From Pseudomonadota bacterium (GTDB lineage Bacteria > Pseudomonadota > Alphaproteobacteria > Rhizobiales > Devosiaceae): a stretch of 64,000 nt of DNA. The DNA lies in contig JAEWGT010000007.1 in assembly GCA_023388175.1 (NCBI GenBank), positions 62,001-126,000 of the forward strand. Direction: 5' to 3'. The notes below the pieces were generated by a model. It was not told where the DNA came from. It did no database searches and saw nothing but the letters and a program-made list of their open reading frames with translations. The translations under genes were made by a program, and so were the position numbers. Within the stretch, counting starts at the first letter, position 1, and each line of letters begins with the position of its first letter. Below are positions 16,111-25,109 of the stretch, piece after piece.

Positions 16111-16430
16111 GTTTGGGACGTGGGTTTTAGAGGAGACTCACATGAAACCTTCAGCATGCTTGCGCAAGGTTCTGGGGTCTTAGCCGGCCCAACCTACTAC
16201 ATGTTGCGGTTTTGTTCGATTCAGCGTTGACGATGGGCTGGAATCGCAGCAGGCTTACGCGTGGCCATGAAATGGAAAAGGTCGCCGGGGCTTCCAACCA
16301 ATCCGACGACCTCACCAATTTCACTGCAAACACCGCCAAGCGCAGTGTTCGAATGTGATTTGCGGGGTGATTCTCACCTCTAAATGTTCGTAGGTCAAGC
16401 TTGGCACCATCAACTCTCATGGAGGCCAAA
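16111..16430. other. 320-bp intergenic stretch between rplS and the YegP-like gene
   Basis: No convincing gene. The clearest item is a mini-ORF of 13 codons (ATG 16142 to TAG 16183) with a strong Shine-Dalgarno (AGAGGAG) 5-6 nt upstream; it could be a leader peptide or gene remnant. A 38-codon Pro/Ser/Thr-rich ORF (16267-16383) has no ribosome site. No RNA gene or long repeat was recognised. It probably holds the promoter of the downstream gene. Confidence 0.4.
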
Positions 16431-16634
16431 ATGGCTGCCAGAAGTTTTCCTTCTTTCTATATTTATCGTGACAATCGTGGTGAGTTCCGCTGGACTTATG
16501 AAGCCAGCAACGGGCGCACAATTTCGGTGAGCAGCGAGGGCTATGTCGCGAAAGCTGATTGTGTACGCAGCATCGACATCATGAAGGCGTCGTATGCCAG
16601 TCCGGTGTTTGACAGCACGAGTGCATACGCGTAG
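16431..16634 (+). CDS. YegP-family (DUF1508) protein
   Basis: 67-residue protein with a single DUF1508/YegP repeat: FYIYRDNRGEFRWTYEASNG then ISVSSEGYVAKADCVRSI, the usual beta-strand and helix pattern of this small domain of unknown function. GGAGG (16421-16425) sits 5 nt before ATG 16431, which decides the start over an in-frame ATG at 16401-16419. Composition is less GC-rich than the neighbours, and the isolated position suggests an accessory gene. Confidence 0.7.
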   Translation: MAARSFPSFYIYRDNRGEFRWTYEASNGRTISVSSEGYVAKADCVRSIDIMKASYASPVFDSTSAYA

Positions 16635-16696
16635 CTCAAGCACCAGCAAACAAAATGGCAGGTCTCTTAGTTGGGGCCTGCCACAGAGTCCTTATA

Positions 16697-17509
16697 ATGA
16701 CCCAATCCATCGTCACCTGGAACATCAATTCGGTTCGCCTGCGCCTGCCCATGGTGCTGGATTTTCTCGGCAAGCATCAGCCCGATGTCCTGATGCTGCA
16801 GGAAATCAAATGCACCAATGACCAGTTTCCCGCCAATGCCTTTGCCGAAGCCGGCTATCCCCATCAGGCCGTGCATGGCCAGAAGGGCTATCACGGCGTC
16901 GCTATCGTTTCCAAATTCCCGCTGACCGATATTTCGAGCCGCGTCTTCTGCGAAATCCCCGAATCGCGTCACATCTCGGCGCTGGTCGATATGGGCCACG
17001 GCCCCTTCACCCTGCACAATTTCTACATCCCGGCGGGCGGCGACGAACCAGATCCCGAGATCAATCCCAAGTTCAAGCACAAGCTGGGCTTTCTCGACGA
17101 GCTCAAGAGCTGGTTCGGCGAGCCGCTGTTTTCGCGTGGCCATCTCATTGCCGGGGACTTCAACATCGCGCCGCATGAAAACGATGTCTGGAGCCACAAG
17201 CAGCTGCTCAAGATCGTCAGCCACACGCCCCAGGAAACCGAACGTCTGGATGCCCTGCTCTCAGGCGGCCATGGCTGGGTCGATCTCGTGCGCAAACATA
17301 TCCCGCACGACCAGAAACTCTATTCCTGGTGGAGCTATCGCAGCGCCAATTGGGAACTGGCCGACAAGGGCCGGCGCCTTGACCATATCTGGTCCACGGC
17401 GGACCTGGCCGAACGCTCCATCGGCGCGGAAATCATCAAGCCCTATCGCGGCTATACGCCCCAACCCAGCGACCATGTGCCGGTGATTGCCCGGTTCCAG
17501 GCGCCCTAG
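16697..17509 (+). CDS. xthA: Exodeoxyribonuclease III (Xth)
   Basis: AP endonuclease/3'-5' exonuclease of base-excision repair, in the exonuclease-endonuclease-phosphatase fold. 270 residues from ATG 16697 (MTQSIVTWNINSVRLR); an in-frame ATG at 16655 would add a non-homologous extension. The fold's conserved residues are visible: N in WNINS, E in LQEIKC, D/N in GDFNIAP and the C-terminal SDHVPVIARF. Its 3' end overlaps the convergent cNMP-binding gene by 4 bases. Confidence 0.93.
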   Translation: MTQSIVTWNINSVRLRLPMVLDFLGKHQPDVLMLQEIKCTNDQFPANAFAEAGYPHQAVHGQKGYHGVAIVSKFPLTDISSRVFCEIPESRHISALVDMGHGPFTLHNFYIPAGGDEPDPEINPKFKHKLGFLDELKSWFGEPLFSRGHLIAGDFNIAPHENDVWSHKQLLKIVSHTPQETERLDALLSGGHGWVDLVRKHIPHDQKLYSWWSYRSANWELADKGRRLDHIWSTADLAERSIGAEIIKPYRGYTPQPSDHVPVIARFQAP

Positions 17510-18003
17510 ACGCCCTTCATCTTCCGCTTGAGCGGTTCAAGCGCGTGCATGTAGCGCCCCAGATCCTGCTCGATGCGGCGAGCGGCGCGAGCGGCAAGCT
17601 CAGGATTTTGCCGGGCCAGCTTCAAGAAGGCGCTGCGCGGCACGAACAGCATTTCGCAATCGGTGACGGCGGTGAAGGTCACCGGTCGCGGCTTTTCGAG
17701 AATGAGCGCCGTCGGTGAAATCACACTGCCCGGCTCGCTGAGCGCATAGGGCTTGCCCGCTTCGGCACCTTCATGCCGGGCCTTGACCGTGCCCTCGATC
17801 AGCACATAGGCGCCCTGCGGGTTTGAGCCGGCTTTGTAGATGATCTCGTCGGCAGCAAAATGCTGGCGGTCGCCGGCAAAGCCGAGCATGCGCAATTGCT
17901 CATCATCGCAGATGTCGAAAAAATCGGCCCGGGCCAGCACCCCGGCCGCATCGTCCATTCTCATCAGAACCAGACCCGGATGCGCCAAAGCCGCCCGCGT
18001 CAT
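17506..18003 (-). CDS. Single-domain cyclic-nucleotide-binding protein
   Basis: 165-residue protein made almost wholly of one cNMP-binding beta-barrel (about residues 25-135: ADEIIYKAGSNPQGAYVLIEGTVKAR, then SEPGSVISPTALILEKPRPVTFTA). It lacks the DNA-binding helix-turn-helix of Crp/Fnr proteins, so it is more likely a sensor or protein-interaction module than a transcription factor. Internal ATGs at 17964 and 17958 are alternative starts. It is upstream of and collinear with the CenR-like regulator on the minus strand, with a 62-bp gap. Confidence 0.75.
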   Translation of the reverse strand: MTRAALAHPGLVLMRMDDAAGVLARADFFDICDDEQLRMLGFAGDRQHFAADEIIYKAGSNPQGAYVLIEGTVKARHEGAEAGKPYALSEPGSVISPTALILEKPRPVTFTAVTDCEMLFVPRSAFLKLARQNPELAARAARRIEQDLGRYMHALEPLKRKMKGV

Positions 18004-18065
18004 GCGAGCGGCCCTGAAAATCTATAAGTCAGTTCGCCGAGGAAATGAACAGGAGTGCCCCTTTA

Positions 18066-18749
18066 TCAGGGGACAAGCCTATAGCCACCATCTTCGGTCA
18101 CCAGCAGGCGCGCATTGGACGGATCGCGCTCGATCTTCTGGCGCAGCCGATAGATATGGGTTTCCAGGGTATGGGTGGTCACGCGGTTGTTGTAACCCCA
18201 GACCTCCTTGAGCAGGATGTCCCGCGTAATGGTCTTGGGCCCCTGCCGGTACAGGAACTTGAGAATGGACGTTTCCTTGTCGGTGAGGCGAACCTTGATG
18301 CCATCGCCGGTTTCAAGCAGCTTGGCTGCCGGCTGGAAACTGTACTGGCCGATGGTGAAGACCGCATCTTCGCTTTGATCATGCTGGCGCAGGGCCGCAT
18401 TGATACGCGCGAGCAGCACGGGATAGCGAAAAGGCTTGGTCAGATAGTCATTGGCCCCCGCCTCGAGACCCTTGATCTCGTCGGCATCGGTATCATGGCC
18501 GGTGAGCATCAGAACAGGGCTCTTGTAGCCTTCCTGACGCATCAGGCGCACCGCCTCGCGGCCATCCATATCGGGCAGGCCGACATCGAGAATGGTCAAT
18601 TCGACATTATTCTCGCGCAGCGTGCTCAGCGCATCATTGGCTGTACCGGCCTGGAGAATATCAAAATCAGGCTCCCCGAGTAGTTGATCAACCAGGGTCT
18701 GGCGCAGGTCCGCGTCGTCGTCCACGACAAGGATGCGTCGCTTGTTCAT
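18066..18749 (-). CDS. cenR: OmpR-family response regulator, CenR-like
   Basis: 227-residue two-component regulator. The receiver domain (1-120) has the acidic pocket DDD (10-12), phospho-acceptor D55 (LTILDVGLPD) and K105 (TKPFR); the winged-helix DNA-binding domain (about 130-227) ends LETHIYRLRQKIERDPSNARLLVTEDGGYRLVP-like. The text resembles the CenR/OtpR regulators of rhizobia and Brucella, which control envelope integrity; this assignment is from memory of those sequences. No partner kinase is in the window. Confidence 0.8.
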   Translation of the reverse strand: MNKRRILVVDDDADLRQTLVDQLLGEPDFDILQAGTANDALSTLRENNVELTILDVGLPDMDGREAVRLMRQEGYKSPVLMLTGHDTDADEIKGLEAGANDYLTKPFRYPVLLARINAALRQHDQSEDAVFTIGQYSFQPAAKLLETGDGIKVRLTDKETSILKFLYRQGPKTITRDILLKEVWGYNNRVTTHTLETHIYRLRQKIERDPSNARLLVTEDGGYRLVP

Positions 18750-18883
18750 TGTTTTCTCCGGTCTTTTCCGTCCGAACCGACCAAGGTCACAATATTGCGA
18801 CCGCTTTTGGGCCAGACCATCACATCGGCGTTATTCAACTTTTTCAAACGCCTGAAAGGCCGAAAAGTTGCACCACGCAAGGG

Positions 18884-19570
18884 TCACGCAGAAGCGGCGC
18901 GCCGCCCGAACAGCGCCGAGCCGACACGGACCTGTGTCGCGCCCATCCAGATGGCCGTTTCGAAATCCCCGCTCATGCCCATGGAGAGATTGTCGACCCC
19001 GGCGGCCCGGCCAAGTTCTGCCAGCTGGGCGAAATAGGGCCCCGCTGGCAGGCCATCGGGCGGAATGCACATAAGACCAATGATATTAAGTCCATGCACC
19101 TGCCGGCAGTGGCGCACGAAATCGACCGTATCGCCGATGGCGATACCGGCCTTCTGCGCCTCGCCGCCAATGTTGACCTGCACATAGCAGGGCAGGTGCC
19201 GGCCGGCGCGCTGCATTTCTTCACCGAGAATGCCGGCCAGCTTCTCCCGATCGACACTCTGGATCACGTCGAACAAGGCGACAGCGTCGCGCGCCTTGTT
19301 GGTTTGCAGCGGTCCGATCAGATGCAGTTCGATATCTGGATATTTTTGCTTGAGGCCCGGCCATTTCTCCTTGGCCTCCTGCACGCGGTTTTCCCCGAAA
19401 ACCCGCTGGCCCGCCAGCAGAAACGGCTCGATTGCCTCAGCCGGGAAGGTCTTTGAGACGGCAATCAAATCTACCTGTTCGGGCGGCGCGCCGAAGCGCC
19501 GGCGTGCCTTTTCCATGCGCGAAACAATATAGTGGAGCGCGGTTTGCGCATTGGCGGCGCTGTTGGCCAT
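18884..19570 (-). CDS. YggS/PROSC-family PLP-binding protein
   Basis: PLP-homeostasis protein with an alanine-racemase-like TIM barrel; members bind pyridoxal phosphate and buffer its level, with no known catalysis. 228 residues from ATG 19570; the PLP lysine is K40 in LIAVSKTFP, and later blocks include GENRVQEAKEKWP and SMGMSGDFETAIWMGATQVRVGSALFG-type C-terminal text. It is divergent from leuS across 130 bp, which should hold both promoters. Confidence 0.88.
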   Translation of the reverse strand: MANSAANAQTALHYIVSRMEKARRRFGAPPEQVDLIAVSKTFPAEAIEPFLLAGQRVFGENRVQEAKEKWPGLKQKYPDIELHLIGPLQTNKARDAVALFDVIQSVDREKLAGILGEEMQRAGRHLPCYVQVNIGGEAQKAGIAIGDTVDFVRHCRQVHGLNIIGLMCIPPDGLPAGPYFAQLAELGRAAGVDNLSMGMSGDFETAIWMGATQVRVGSALFGRRAASA

Positions 19571-19700
19571 ATCGTGGCCCCGTTGCTGTTGACCTGATAG
19601 GGGATTTCTGGTGATGGTCCGGTAGCCAAAATCCCATGAAAACGCAAGCTGCGCCGCCCTTTGGGCAGCATCTCGCGTCAATCTTGCAAGGACGACAAAA

Positions 19701-22322
19701 GTGAGCGGCGAACGCTACAATCCGCGCGAAAGCGAACCGAAATGGCAGAAGGTCTGGGACGAACGCCAGAGCTTCGTGACCTCCAATGACGATCCGCGCG
19801 AACCCTATTACGTCCTTGAAATGTTCCCCTACCCGTCAGGCCGCATCCATATGGGCCATGTGCGGAACTATTCCATGGGCGACGTTGTCGCCCGCTATCA
19901 CCGCGCCAGGGGCAAGAATGTGCTGCATCCCATGGGATGGGACGCTTTCGGCCTGCCGGCGGAAAATGCCGCTATCGAGCGCAAGACCCATCCGGGCACC
20001 TGGACCTATGCCAATATCGAGGCGATGAAGAAGCAGCTGAAATCGATGGGCCTGTCCATCGACTGGACGCGCGAAATCGCCACCTGTTCGCCCGATTATT
20101 ACCGCCACCAGCAGGCCATGTTCATCGACATGCTGGCTGCGGGCCTCGTGACCCGCAAGAGCTCCAAGGTCAATTGGGATCCGGTCGACATGACCGTGCT
20201 GGCCAATGAACAGGTGATCGACGGCAAGGGCTGGCGCTCCGGCGCCGTGGTCGAGCAGCGCGAACTGACCCAGTGGTTCTTCAGGATTTCCGACTTTGCC
20301 GAAGACCTGCTGAGCGCGCTGGACGGCCTCAAGGACTGGCCCGAGAAAGTGCGCCTGATGCAGCGCAACTGGATCGGCAAGTCCGAAGGCATGCGGCTGC
20401 TGTTCGAGGTCGCGCCGAACGAAAAGACCAATGCTACGGCCGTCGAGGTCTTCACCACCCGCCCCGACACCATTTTCGGCGCCTCCTTCCTCGCGCTCTC
20501 GCCCGATCATCCTCTGACCGCCGGCCTGACCGCCGGCCTGGCCGCTGGCAATGCTGAACTGACTGAATTCATTGCCGAATTCCACCGTCAGGGCACGGCT
20601 ACGGAGACGCTGGAAAAGGCCGAGAAGAAAGGCGTTTTCACCGGGATTCACGTGAAGCATCCCGTGCTTGAGGGCCAGACGCTGCCGGTCTATGTCGCCA
20701 ATTTCGTGCTGATGGATTACGGCACCGGCGCCGTTTTCGGTTGCCCGGCCCATGACCAGCGCGACCTCGACTTCGCCCGTAAATATGACCTGCCGGTCAA
20801 ACCCGTCGTGCTGCCACCCGGTGCGGATGCGGCCAGCTTCAGCGTGGGCAATGAGGCCTATGTTGATGCCGGTAACATCTTCAATTCGGCCTTTTTGGAT
20901 GGTCTGTCCATCGATGAAGCGAAGGCCAGGATCGCCGAGCATTTCGCTGCGCGCATTGTTGATGGCCAGGTTCAGGGCAAGGTGGAAGTCAATTACCGCC
21001 TGCGCGACTGGGGTATTTCCCGCCAGCGCTATTGGGGCTGCCCGATCCCGGTGATCCATTGTGAGGTCTGCGGCACCATTCCTGTCCCCAAGAAGGACCT
21101 GCCGGTGGTGCTGCCGGACGATGTCAGCTTCGACAAGCCCGGCAATGCGCTCGATCATCACCCGACCTGGAAACACGTCAACTGCCCGCAATGCGGCGCA
21201 GCGGCACGGCGCGAAACCGACACGATGGACACGTTCGTGGACTCGTCCTGGTACTTTGCCCGCTTCACCGCGCCGGACGCCGATACGCCCACTATTCCCG
21301 AAGTCGCCAATCGCTGGCTGCCTGTGGACCAGTATATCGGAGGCATCGAGCACGCGATTCTGCACCTGCTCTATTCGCGCTATTTTACCCGCGCCATGAA
21401 GGCCACCGGCCATGTCGGGCTGGACGAACCGTTCAAGGGCCTGTTCACCCAGGGCATGGTGACCCACGAAACCTACAAGTCCGAAAAGGGCGAGTGGGTG
21501 CCCCCGACTGAGATCATCTTCGAAGCCAATGGCGAGCAGCGCACTGCGCGCCATGCCGAGACCGGCGCGCCGATCACCATCGGCTCCATCGAAAAAATGA
21601 GCAAATCCAAGAAGAACGTGGTCGATCCCGACGAAATCGTCGGCGGCTATGGTGCCGACACGGCGCGCTGGTTCATGCTTTCCGACTCTCCCCCAGAGCG
21701 CGATGTGCAATGGACCGAGGCCGGCGTCGAAGGCGCCAGCCGCTTCCAGCAGCGCGTCTGGCGTCTGGTGCATGAAACGATCGATATTACCAAACAATCT
21801 CCGGAAATTGTTGCTTCGGATAACGCTGATGCGCTTGCCCTGCGCAAGATCATTCACCGGGCTGTTGCCGGCGTCGGTCAGGATATCGAAGGGTTGAGCT
21901 TCAACCGCGCCGTGGCCCGCATTTATGAGCTGACCAACGCGCTGGCCAAAGCCAAGGACTATGCCAGAGGCACCGCGCTCCGCGCGGCGCTGATGGAGGG
22001 CGTCGAAAGGCTGATCCTGCTCATCAACCCGATGATGCCGCATCTGGCCGAAAGCTGTTGGGAAGTCCTGGGCAAAACGGGCCTCGTCGCCGACACCAAT
22101 TGGCCGGATGTCGATCCGACCATGCTGGTTGACGACGAAGTGACCATGCCAATTCAGATCAACGGCAAGCGCCGCGCCGAAATCGCCGTATCCAAGGGCA
22201 TGACAGCAGCTGAGGTCGAGGCCTTGGTACTGGCTCTGGACGCCGTGCAGAAGGCACTGGAAGGGCAAAAGCCGAAAAAGGTCGTTGTGGTGCAGGACCG
22301 CATCGTCAACGTCGTCGTCTAG
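19701..22322 (+). CDS. leuS: Leucyl-tRNA synthetase LeuS
   Basis: Class I aminoacyl-tRNA synthetase charging tRNA-Leu. At 873 residues it has normal length, the HIGH-type motif HMGH (50-53), the CP1 editing domain (about 220-430, with TTRPDTIFGASF), the zinc-ribbon-like CEVCG/CPQCG region and KMSKS at about 631-635. It starts with GTG 19701 after AAGGA. It contains one parS-like 16-mer (20644-20659). holA follows after 3 bases, leaving no room for lptE, which commonly sits between them in rhizobia. Confidence 0.97.
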   Translation: MSGERYNPRESEPKWQKVWDERQSFVTSNDDPREPYYVLEMFPYPSGRIHMGHVRNYSMGDVVARYHRARGKNVLHPMGWDAFGLPAENAAIERKTHPGTWTYANIEAMKKQLKSMGLSIDWTREIATCSPDYYRHQQAMFIDMLAAGLVTRKSSKVNWDPVDMTVLANEQVIDGKGWRSGAVVEQRELTQWFFRISDFAEDLLSALDGLKDWPEKVRLMQRNWIGKSEGMRLLFEVAPNEKTNATAVEVFTTRPDTIFGASFLALSPDHPLTAGLTAGLAAGNAELTEFIAEFHRQGTATETLEKAEKKGVFTGIHVKHPVLEGQTLPVYVANFVLMDYGTGAVFGCPAHDQRDLDFARKYDLPVKPVVLPPGADAASFSVGNEAYVDAGNIFNSAFLDGLSIDEAKARIAEHFAARIVDGQVQGKVEVNYRLRDWGISRQRYWGCPIPVIHCEVCGTIPVPKKDLPVVLPDDVSFDKPGNALDHHPTWKHVNCPQCGAAARRETDTMDTFVDSSWYFARFTAPDADTPTIPEVANRWLPVDQYIGGIEHAILHLLYSRYFTRAMKATGHVGLDEPFKGLFTQGMVTHETYKSEKGEWVPPTEIIFEANGEQRTARHAETGAPITIGSIEKMSKSKKNVVDPDEIVGGYGADTARWFMLSDSPPERDVQWTEAGVEGASRFQQRVWRLVHETIDITKQSPEIVASDNADALALRKIIHRAVAGVGQDIEGLSFNRAVARIYELTNALAKAKDYARGTALRAALMEGVERLILLINPMMPHLAESCWEVLGKTGLVADTNWPDVDPTMLVDDEVTMPIQINGKRRAEIAVSKGMTAAEVEALVLALDAVQKALEGQKPKKVVVVQDRIVNVVV
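20644..20659. other. Weak parS-like site within leuS
   Basis: GGATTCACGTGAAGCA matches the local consensus TGATTCACGTGAAACA at 14 of 16 positions. As it lies in coding sequence it may be incidental. Confidence 0.4.
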
Positions 22323-22325
22323 CCG

Positions 22326-23348
22326 ATGACGGCGCTCAAGGCCCATGAAGTGGCGCGGTTTCTGACGCGGCCCGATCTGAGCGAGGGTATTTTCCTCGCC
22401 TATGGGCCTGATGGCGGGCTGGTGCGGGAAACCGCCCAGCGCCTTATCCGCCAATTCAGCGGCGACGATCCGGCATCGGCCAATATCTCGATCTTTGACG
22501 GGCCGGAACTGGCGTCGGACCCGTCGCAATTGCTGCTCGAAGCCCGATCGAGTTCACTCTTTGGCGGCAAGCGCATTATCCGCGTCCGCAATGCCAGCAA
22601 GGCGCTGGTCATGCCGCTGACCGAGCTGCGCGATGATCCCGGCGGTACGGCGATCGTGCTCGAGGCAGACAATCTGCCGCCCCGAGATGCGCTGCGGGCA
22701 CTGGTGGAAGCGGCAAAATTTGGTCGCGCTCTGCCTTGCTACCCGGACAGCGACGAAACCCTGATGGCGCTGATGCGTGAAACCTTCAACCAGGCGGGAA
22801 TACGAACCGATTCCGACGTTGTGCCCACCTTGCGCGAAATTCTGGGTAACGACCGCGAAATAACCCGCAGAGAACTGGAAAAGCTGACGCTTTATGCCAC
22901 CTCGACCAAGAGCCTGACCCGGGACGACGTGCTGCTGCTGTGCGCCGACAATGGTGCGCTCGCCATTGACGCCATTCTCGACGCCACAGGCGGCGGGCAT
23001 GCCGAGAAGCTGGAGTTGGCGCTCAACCGTGCACTTTCGGCCAATATCAATCCGCAGCAATTGCTGGCCATGCTGAGCAATCACTTCGCCAATCTGCGCC
23101 GCTGGCGCACTGAGGTCGATGCCGGAAAATCGCCACGTGGCGTTCTCGACGGGCTCAAGCCCAAGCCGCATTTTTCCCGTATCGGCGCTCTGGAACAACA
23201 ATTGCGCACTTGGTCTGACGCGGCATTGGCGACAGCCGGCGAACGGCTACTGCAGGCCACATCGGAAACCAGGCGCCGGCCCGTTCTGGCGGAGACCGTT
23301 CTACGCCGCACAACACTGGCCCTGTGCATGATCGCAGCCGCGCATTGA
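22326..23348 (+). CDS. holA: DNA polymerase III delta subunit HolA
   Basis: Clamp-loader subunit that opens the beta clamp during replication. The 340-residue protein has the family's degenerate AAA-like N-terminal half (IFLAYGPDGGLVRETAQRLI) and helical C-terminal part (NINPQQLLAMLSNHFANLRRW). It starts 3 bases after the leuS stop, so is co-translated with it. It is convergent with parB, and a parS-like palindrome lies in the 53-bp gap. Confidence 0.9.
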   Translation: MTALKAHEVARFLTRPDLSEGIFLAYGPDGGLVRETAQRLIRQFSGDDPASANISIFDGPELASDPSQLLLEARSSSLFGGKRIIRVRNASKALVMPLTELRDDPGGTAIVLEADNLPPRDALRALVEAAKFGRALPCYPDSDETLMALMRETFNQAGIRTDSDVVPTLREILGNDREITRRELEKLTLYATSTKSLTRDDVLLLCADNGALAIDAILDATGGGHAEKLELALNRALSANINPQQLLAMLSNHFANLRRWRTEVDAGKSPRGVLDGLKPKPHFSRIGALEQQLRTWSDAALATAGERLLQATSETRRRPVLAETVLRRTTLALCMIAAAH

Positions 23349-23368
23349 AAAACCGCGCCTTTCGACGC

Positions 23369-23384
23369 GGTTTCACGTGGAACA
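23369..23384. other. parS-like ParB-binding site (holA/parB gap)
   Basis: GGTTTCACGTGGAACA, centred on CACGTG, matches the widely conserved parS pattern TGTTNCACGTGAAACA at all but two positions. It lies 18 bp beyond the parB stop. Confidence 0.75.
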
Positions 23385-23401
23385 GCAATAAATTCAAATA
23401 A

Positions 23402-24280
23402 TTAGCTGCTTCTGCCGGTGAGGCGCAGGCAAAGATCGTCCAATTGCTCAAGTGTCTTGTAACGGATTTCCAGCTTTCCCCCCCGTTCGGAGTGAGTGAG
23501 CGCCACGCTCAATCCTAACGCATCGGCCAGACGCCGCTCCAACGCCACGCTATCGGCATCGCGGGAGGAACTCTCATCGGCGACGGGCTTGCGCTTGGGC
23601 AGGTCGCGTTGCTGGCTCAGCGCTTCTGCCTCGCGCACCGACAAGCCCTTGTCGACGATCTGCCGTGCCAGGGCTGCGGGATCCTCGACGGTAATCAAAG
23701 TCCGTGCATGGCCGGCCGTCAGCGTGCCGCTGGCCACCATGCCGCGGACATCTTCCGGCAGACGCAACAGACGCAGTGTATTGGCGACATGGGAGCGTGA
23801 CTTGCCGATCACCTGCGCCAGATCCTGCTGCGTATAGTCAAACTGCTCGATCAACTGACCATAACCCATGGCCTCTTCAAGCGGATTGAGATCCGCGCGC
23901 TGCACATTCTCGATAATGGCGAGTTCAAGCGCTTCCTTGTCATCGACCTCGCGGACAATGACCGGAACATCATGCAGGCCCGCCTTCTGCGCCGCCCGCC
24001 AGCGTCTTTCGCCGGCAATCAGCTCAAAGATGTTGGGATCGTCGGTCGGGCGCACCAGGAGCGGCGACATGACGCCCTTTTCGCGAATGGAATTGGTCAG
24101 CTCTTCAAGCTGTTCGGCGTCAAAGGTCCGGCGCGGATTGGCGCGGTTGGCGATAATAAAATCTACCGGCAACTTTTTGCCGCTGGAGGCCGATTCGGTA
24201 ACGCGCGCACCTTCCATGACGGCCATGTCGCCGATCAATGCCGCAAGGCCCCGCCCAAGTCGCGTCGGTTTGTCGGTCAT
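23402..24280 (-). CDS. parB: Chromosome-partitioning protein ParB
   Basis: CTP-dependent sliding clamp that loads at parS and drives origin segregation with ParA. The 292-residue protein has box II GERRWRA (90-96), the CTP-binding region, a helix-turn-helix (about 149-172, TQQDLAQVIGKSRSHVANT) and a C-terminal dimerisation segment (EQLDDLCLRLTG). ATG 24280 is chosen over an ATG at 24301 because the conserved KPTRLGRGLAALIGD follows it and GGAG lies upstream. Overlapping operon with parA (10-bp gap). Confidence 0.96.
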   Translation of the reverse strand: MTDKPTRLGRGLAALIGDMAVMEGARVTESASSGKKLPVDFIIANRANPRRTFDAEQLEELTNSIREKGVMSPLLVRPTDDPNIFELIAGERRWRAAQKAGLHDVPVIVREVDDKEALELAIIENVQRADLNPLEEAMGYGQLIEQFDYTQQDLAQVIGKSRSHVANTLRLLRLPEDVRGMVASGTLTAGHARTLITVEDPAALARQIVDKGLSVREAEALSQQRDLPKRKPVADESSSRDADSVALERRLADALGLSVALTHSERGGKLEIRYKTLEQLDDLCLRLTGRSS

Positions 24281-24290
24281 TATCGGGCTC

Positions 24291-25091
24291 CTAGGCTGCA
24301 TTCAGCCGGCGTTCGCGGCGGATAACTTCGGTAGCAAGGCGCAGATAGGCCTGGCTCCCGGCACATTTGAGATCATAAAGCAATGCGGGCTTGCCATAGG
24401 ACGGGGCCTCGGACAGGCGCACATTGCGCGGAATGACCGTATCATAGACCAGCTCGCCCATCTCGCTGCGCACGTCAGCCAACACCTGCTCGCTGAGATT
24501 ATTGCGCTTGTCGAACATGGTCATCACAACGCCCTGAATGGACAGGCGCGGATTGAGCGTGGAGCGGATCTGCTCGATTGTCTGAAGTAGCTGGCTAAGG
24601 CCCTCCAGCGCGAAGAACTCGCATTGCAGCGGCACCAGAACCGCATCGGCGGCAACAAGCGAATTGACTGTCAGCAGGTTCAGTGACGGCGGGCAATCGA
24701 TCAGAATATAACTGACGGGCTGCTCATTGATGCGCAGCGCGGTCAGATCCTTGAAGGCATTGCGCAATTTGAAGGCGCGGTCGGCCTGCGCTGCAATAGT
24801 CAGCTCAACACCAAGCAGGTCCATGGTGGACGGCACGATTGCCACATTCGGCACGCTGGTCATGATTGCCGCATCCGGCACGCTGGCCTCGCCGACCAGG
24901 ACGTCATAGGCCGAAACGGCGCGATCGGTCCGCGAAATACCGAGGCCTGTGGACGCGTTGCCCTGCGGATCCAGATCGACGATCAGAACCCGCTCGCCGA
25001 TTGCCGCTAACGCCGTGGCCAGATTGATGGCCGTGGTCGTCTTGCCGACGCCGCCCTTCTGGTTCGCCAAAGTCAAAATCCGGGGTGCCAA
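24291..25091 (-). CDS. parA: Chromosome-partitioning ATPase ParA
   Basis: Deviant-Walker ATPase that forms a nucleoid-bound gradient pulling ParB-parS complexes. 266 residues; deviant Walker A KGGVGKTT (12-19), switch I DLDPQGNAST (about 39-48) and Walker B LIDCPPSLNLLT are all intact. It starts with TTG 25091 with ACGGAGG just upstream. It sits between rsmG and parB on the minus strand, the classical near-origin order. Confidence 0.96.
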   Translation of the reverse strand: MAPRILTLANQKGGVGKTTTAINLATALAAIGERVLIVDLDPQGNASTGLGISRTDRAVSAYDVLVGEASVPDAAIMTSVPNVAIVPSTMDLLGVELTIAAQADRAFKLRNAFKDLTALRINEQPVSYILIDCPPSLNLLTVNSLVAADAVLVPLQCEFFALEGLSQLLQTIEQIRSTLNPRLSIQGVVMTMFDKRNNLSEQVLADVRSEMGELVYDTVIPRNVRLSEAPSYGKPALLYDLKCAGSQAYLRLATEVIRRERRLNAA

Positions 25092-25109
25092 ATCGGCCTC
25101 CGTATGCCG

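Noticed and set aside
16267..16383. 38-codon ORF in the rplS-YegP gap
   Set aside because: No ribosome site, Pro/Ser/Thr-rich, no similarity recognised.
19836..22529. Roughly 900-codon minus-strand frame opposite leuS
   Set aside because: Antisense of a clear leucyl-tRNA synthetase; no own ribosome site or motif.
23132..23142. CACGTG in holA (GCCACGTGGC)
   Set aside because: A palindrome, but flanks do not match the parS 16-mer.
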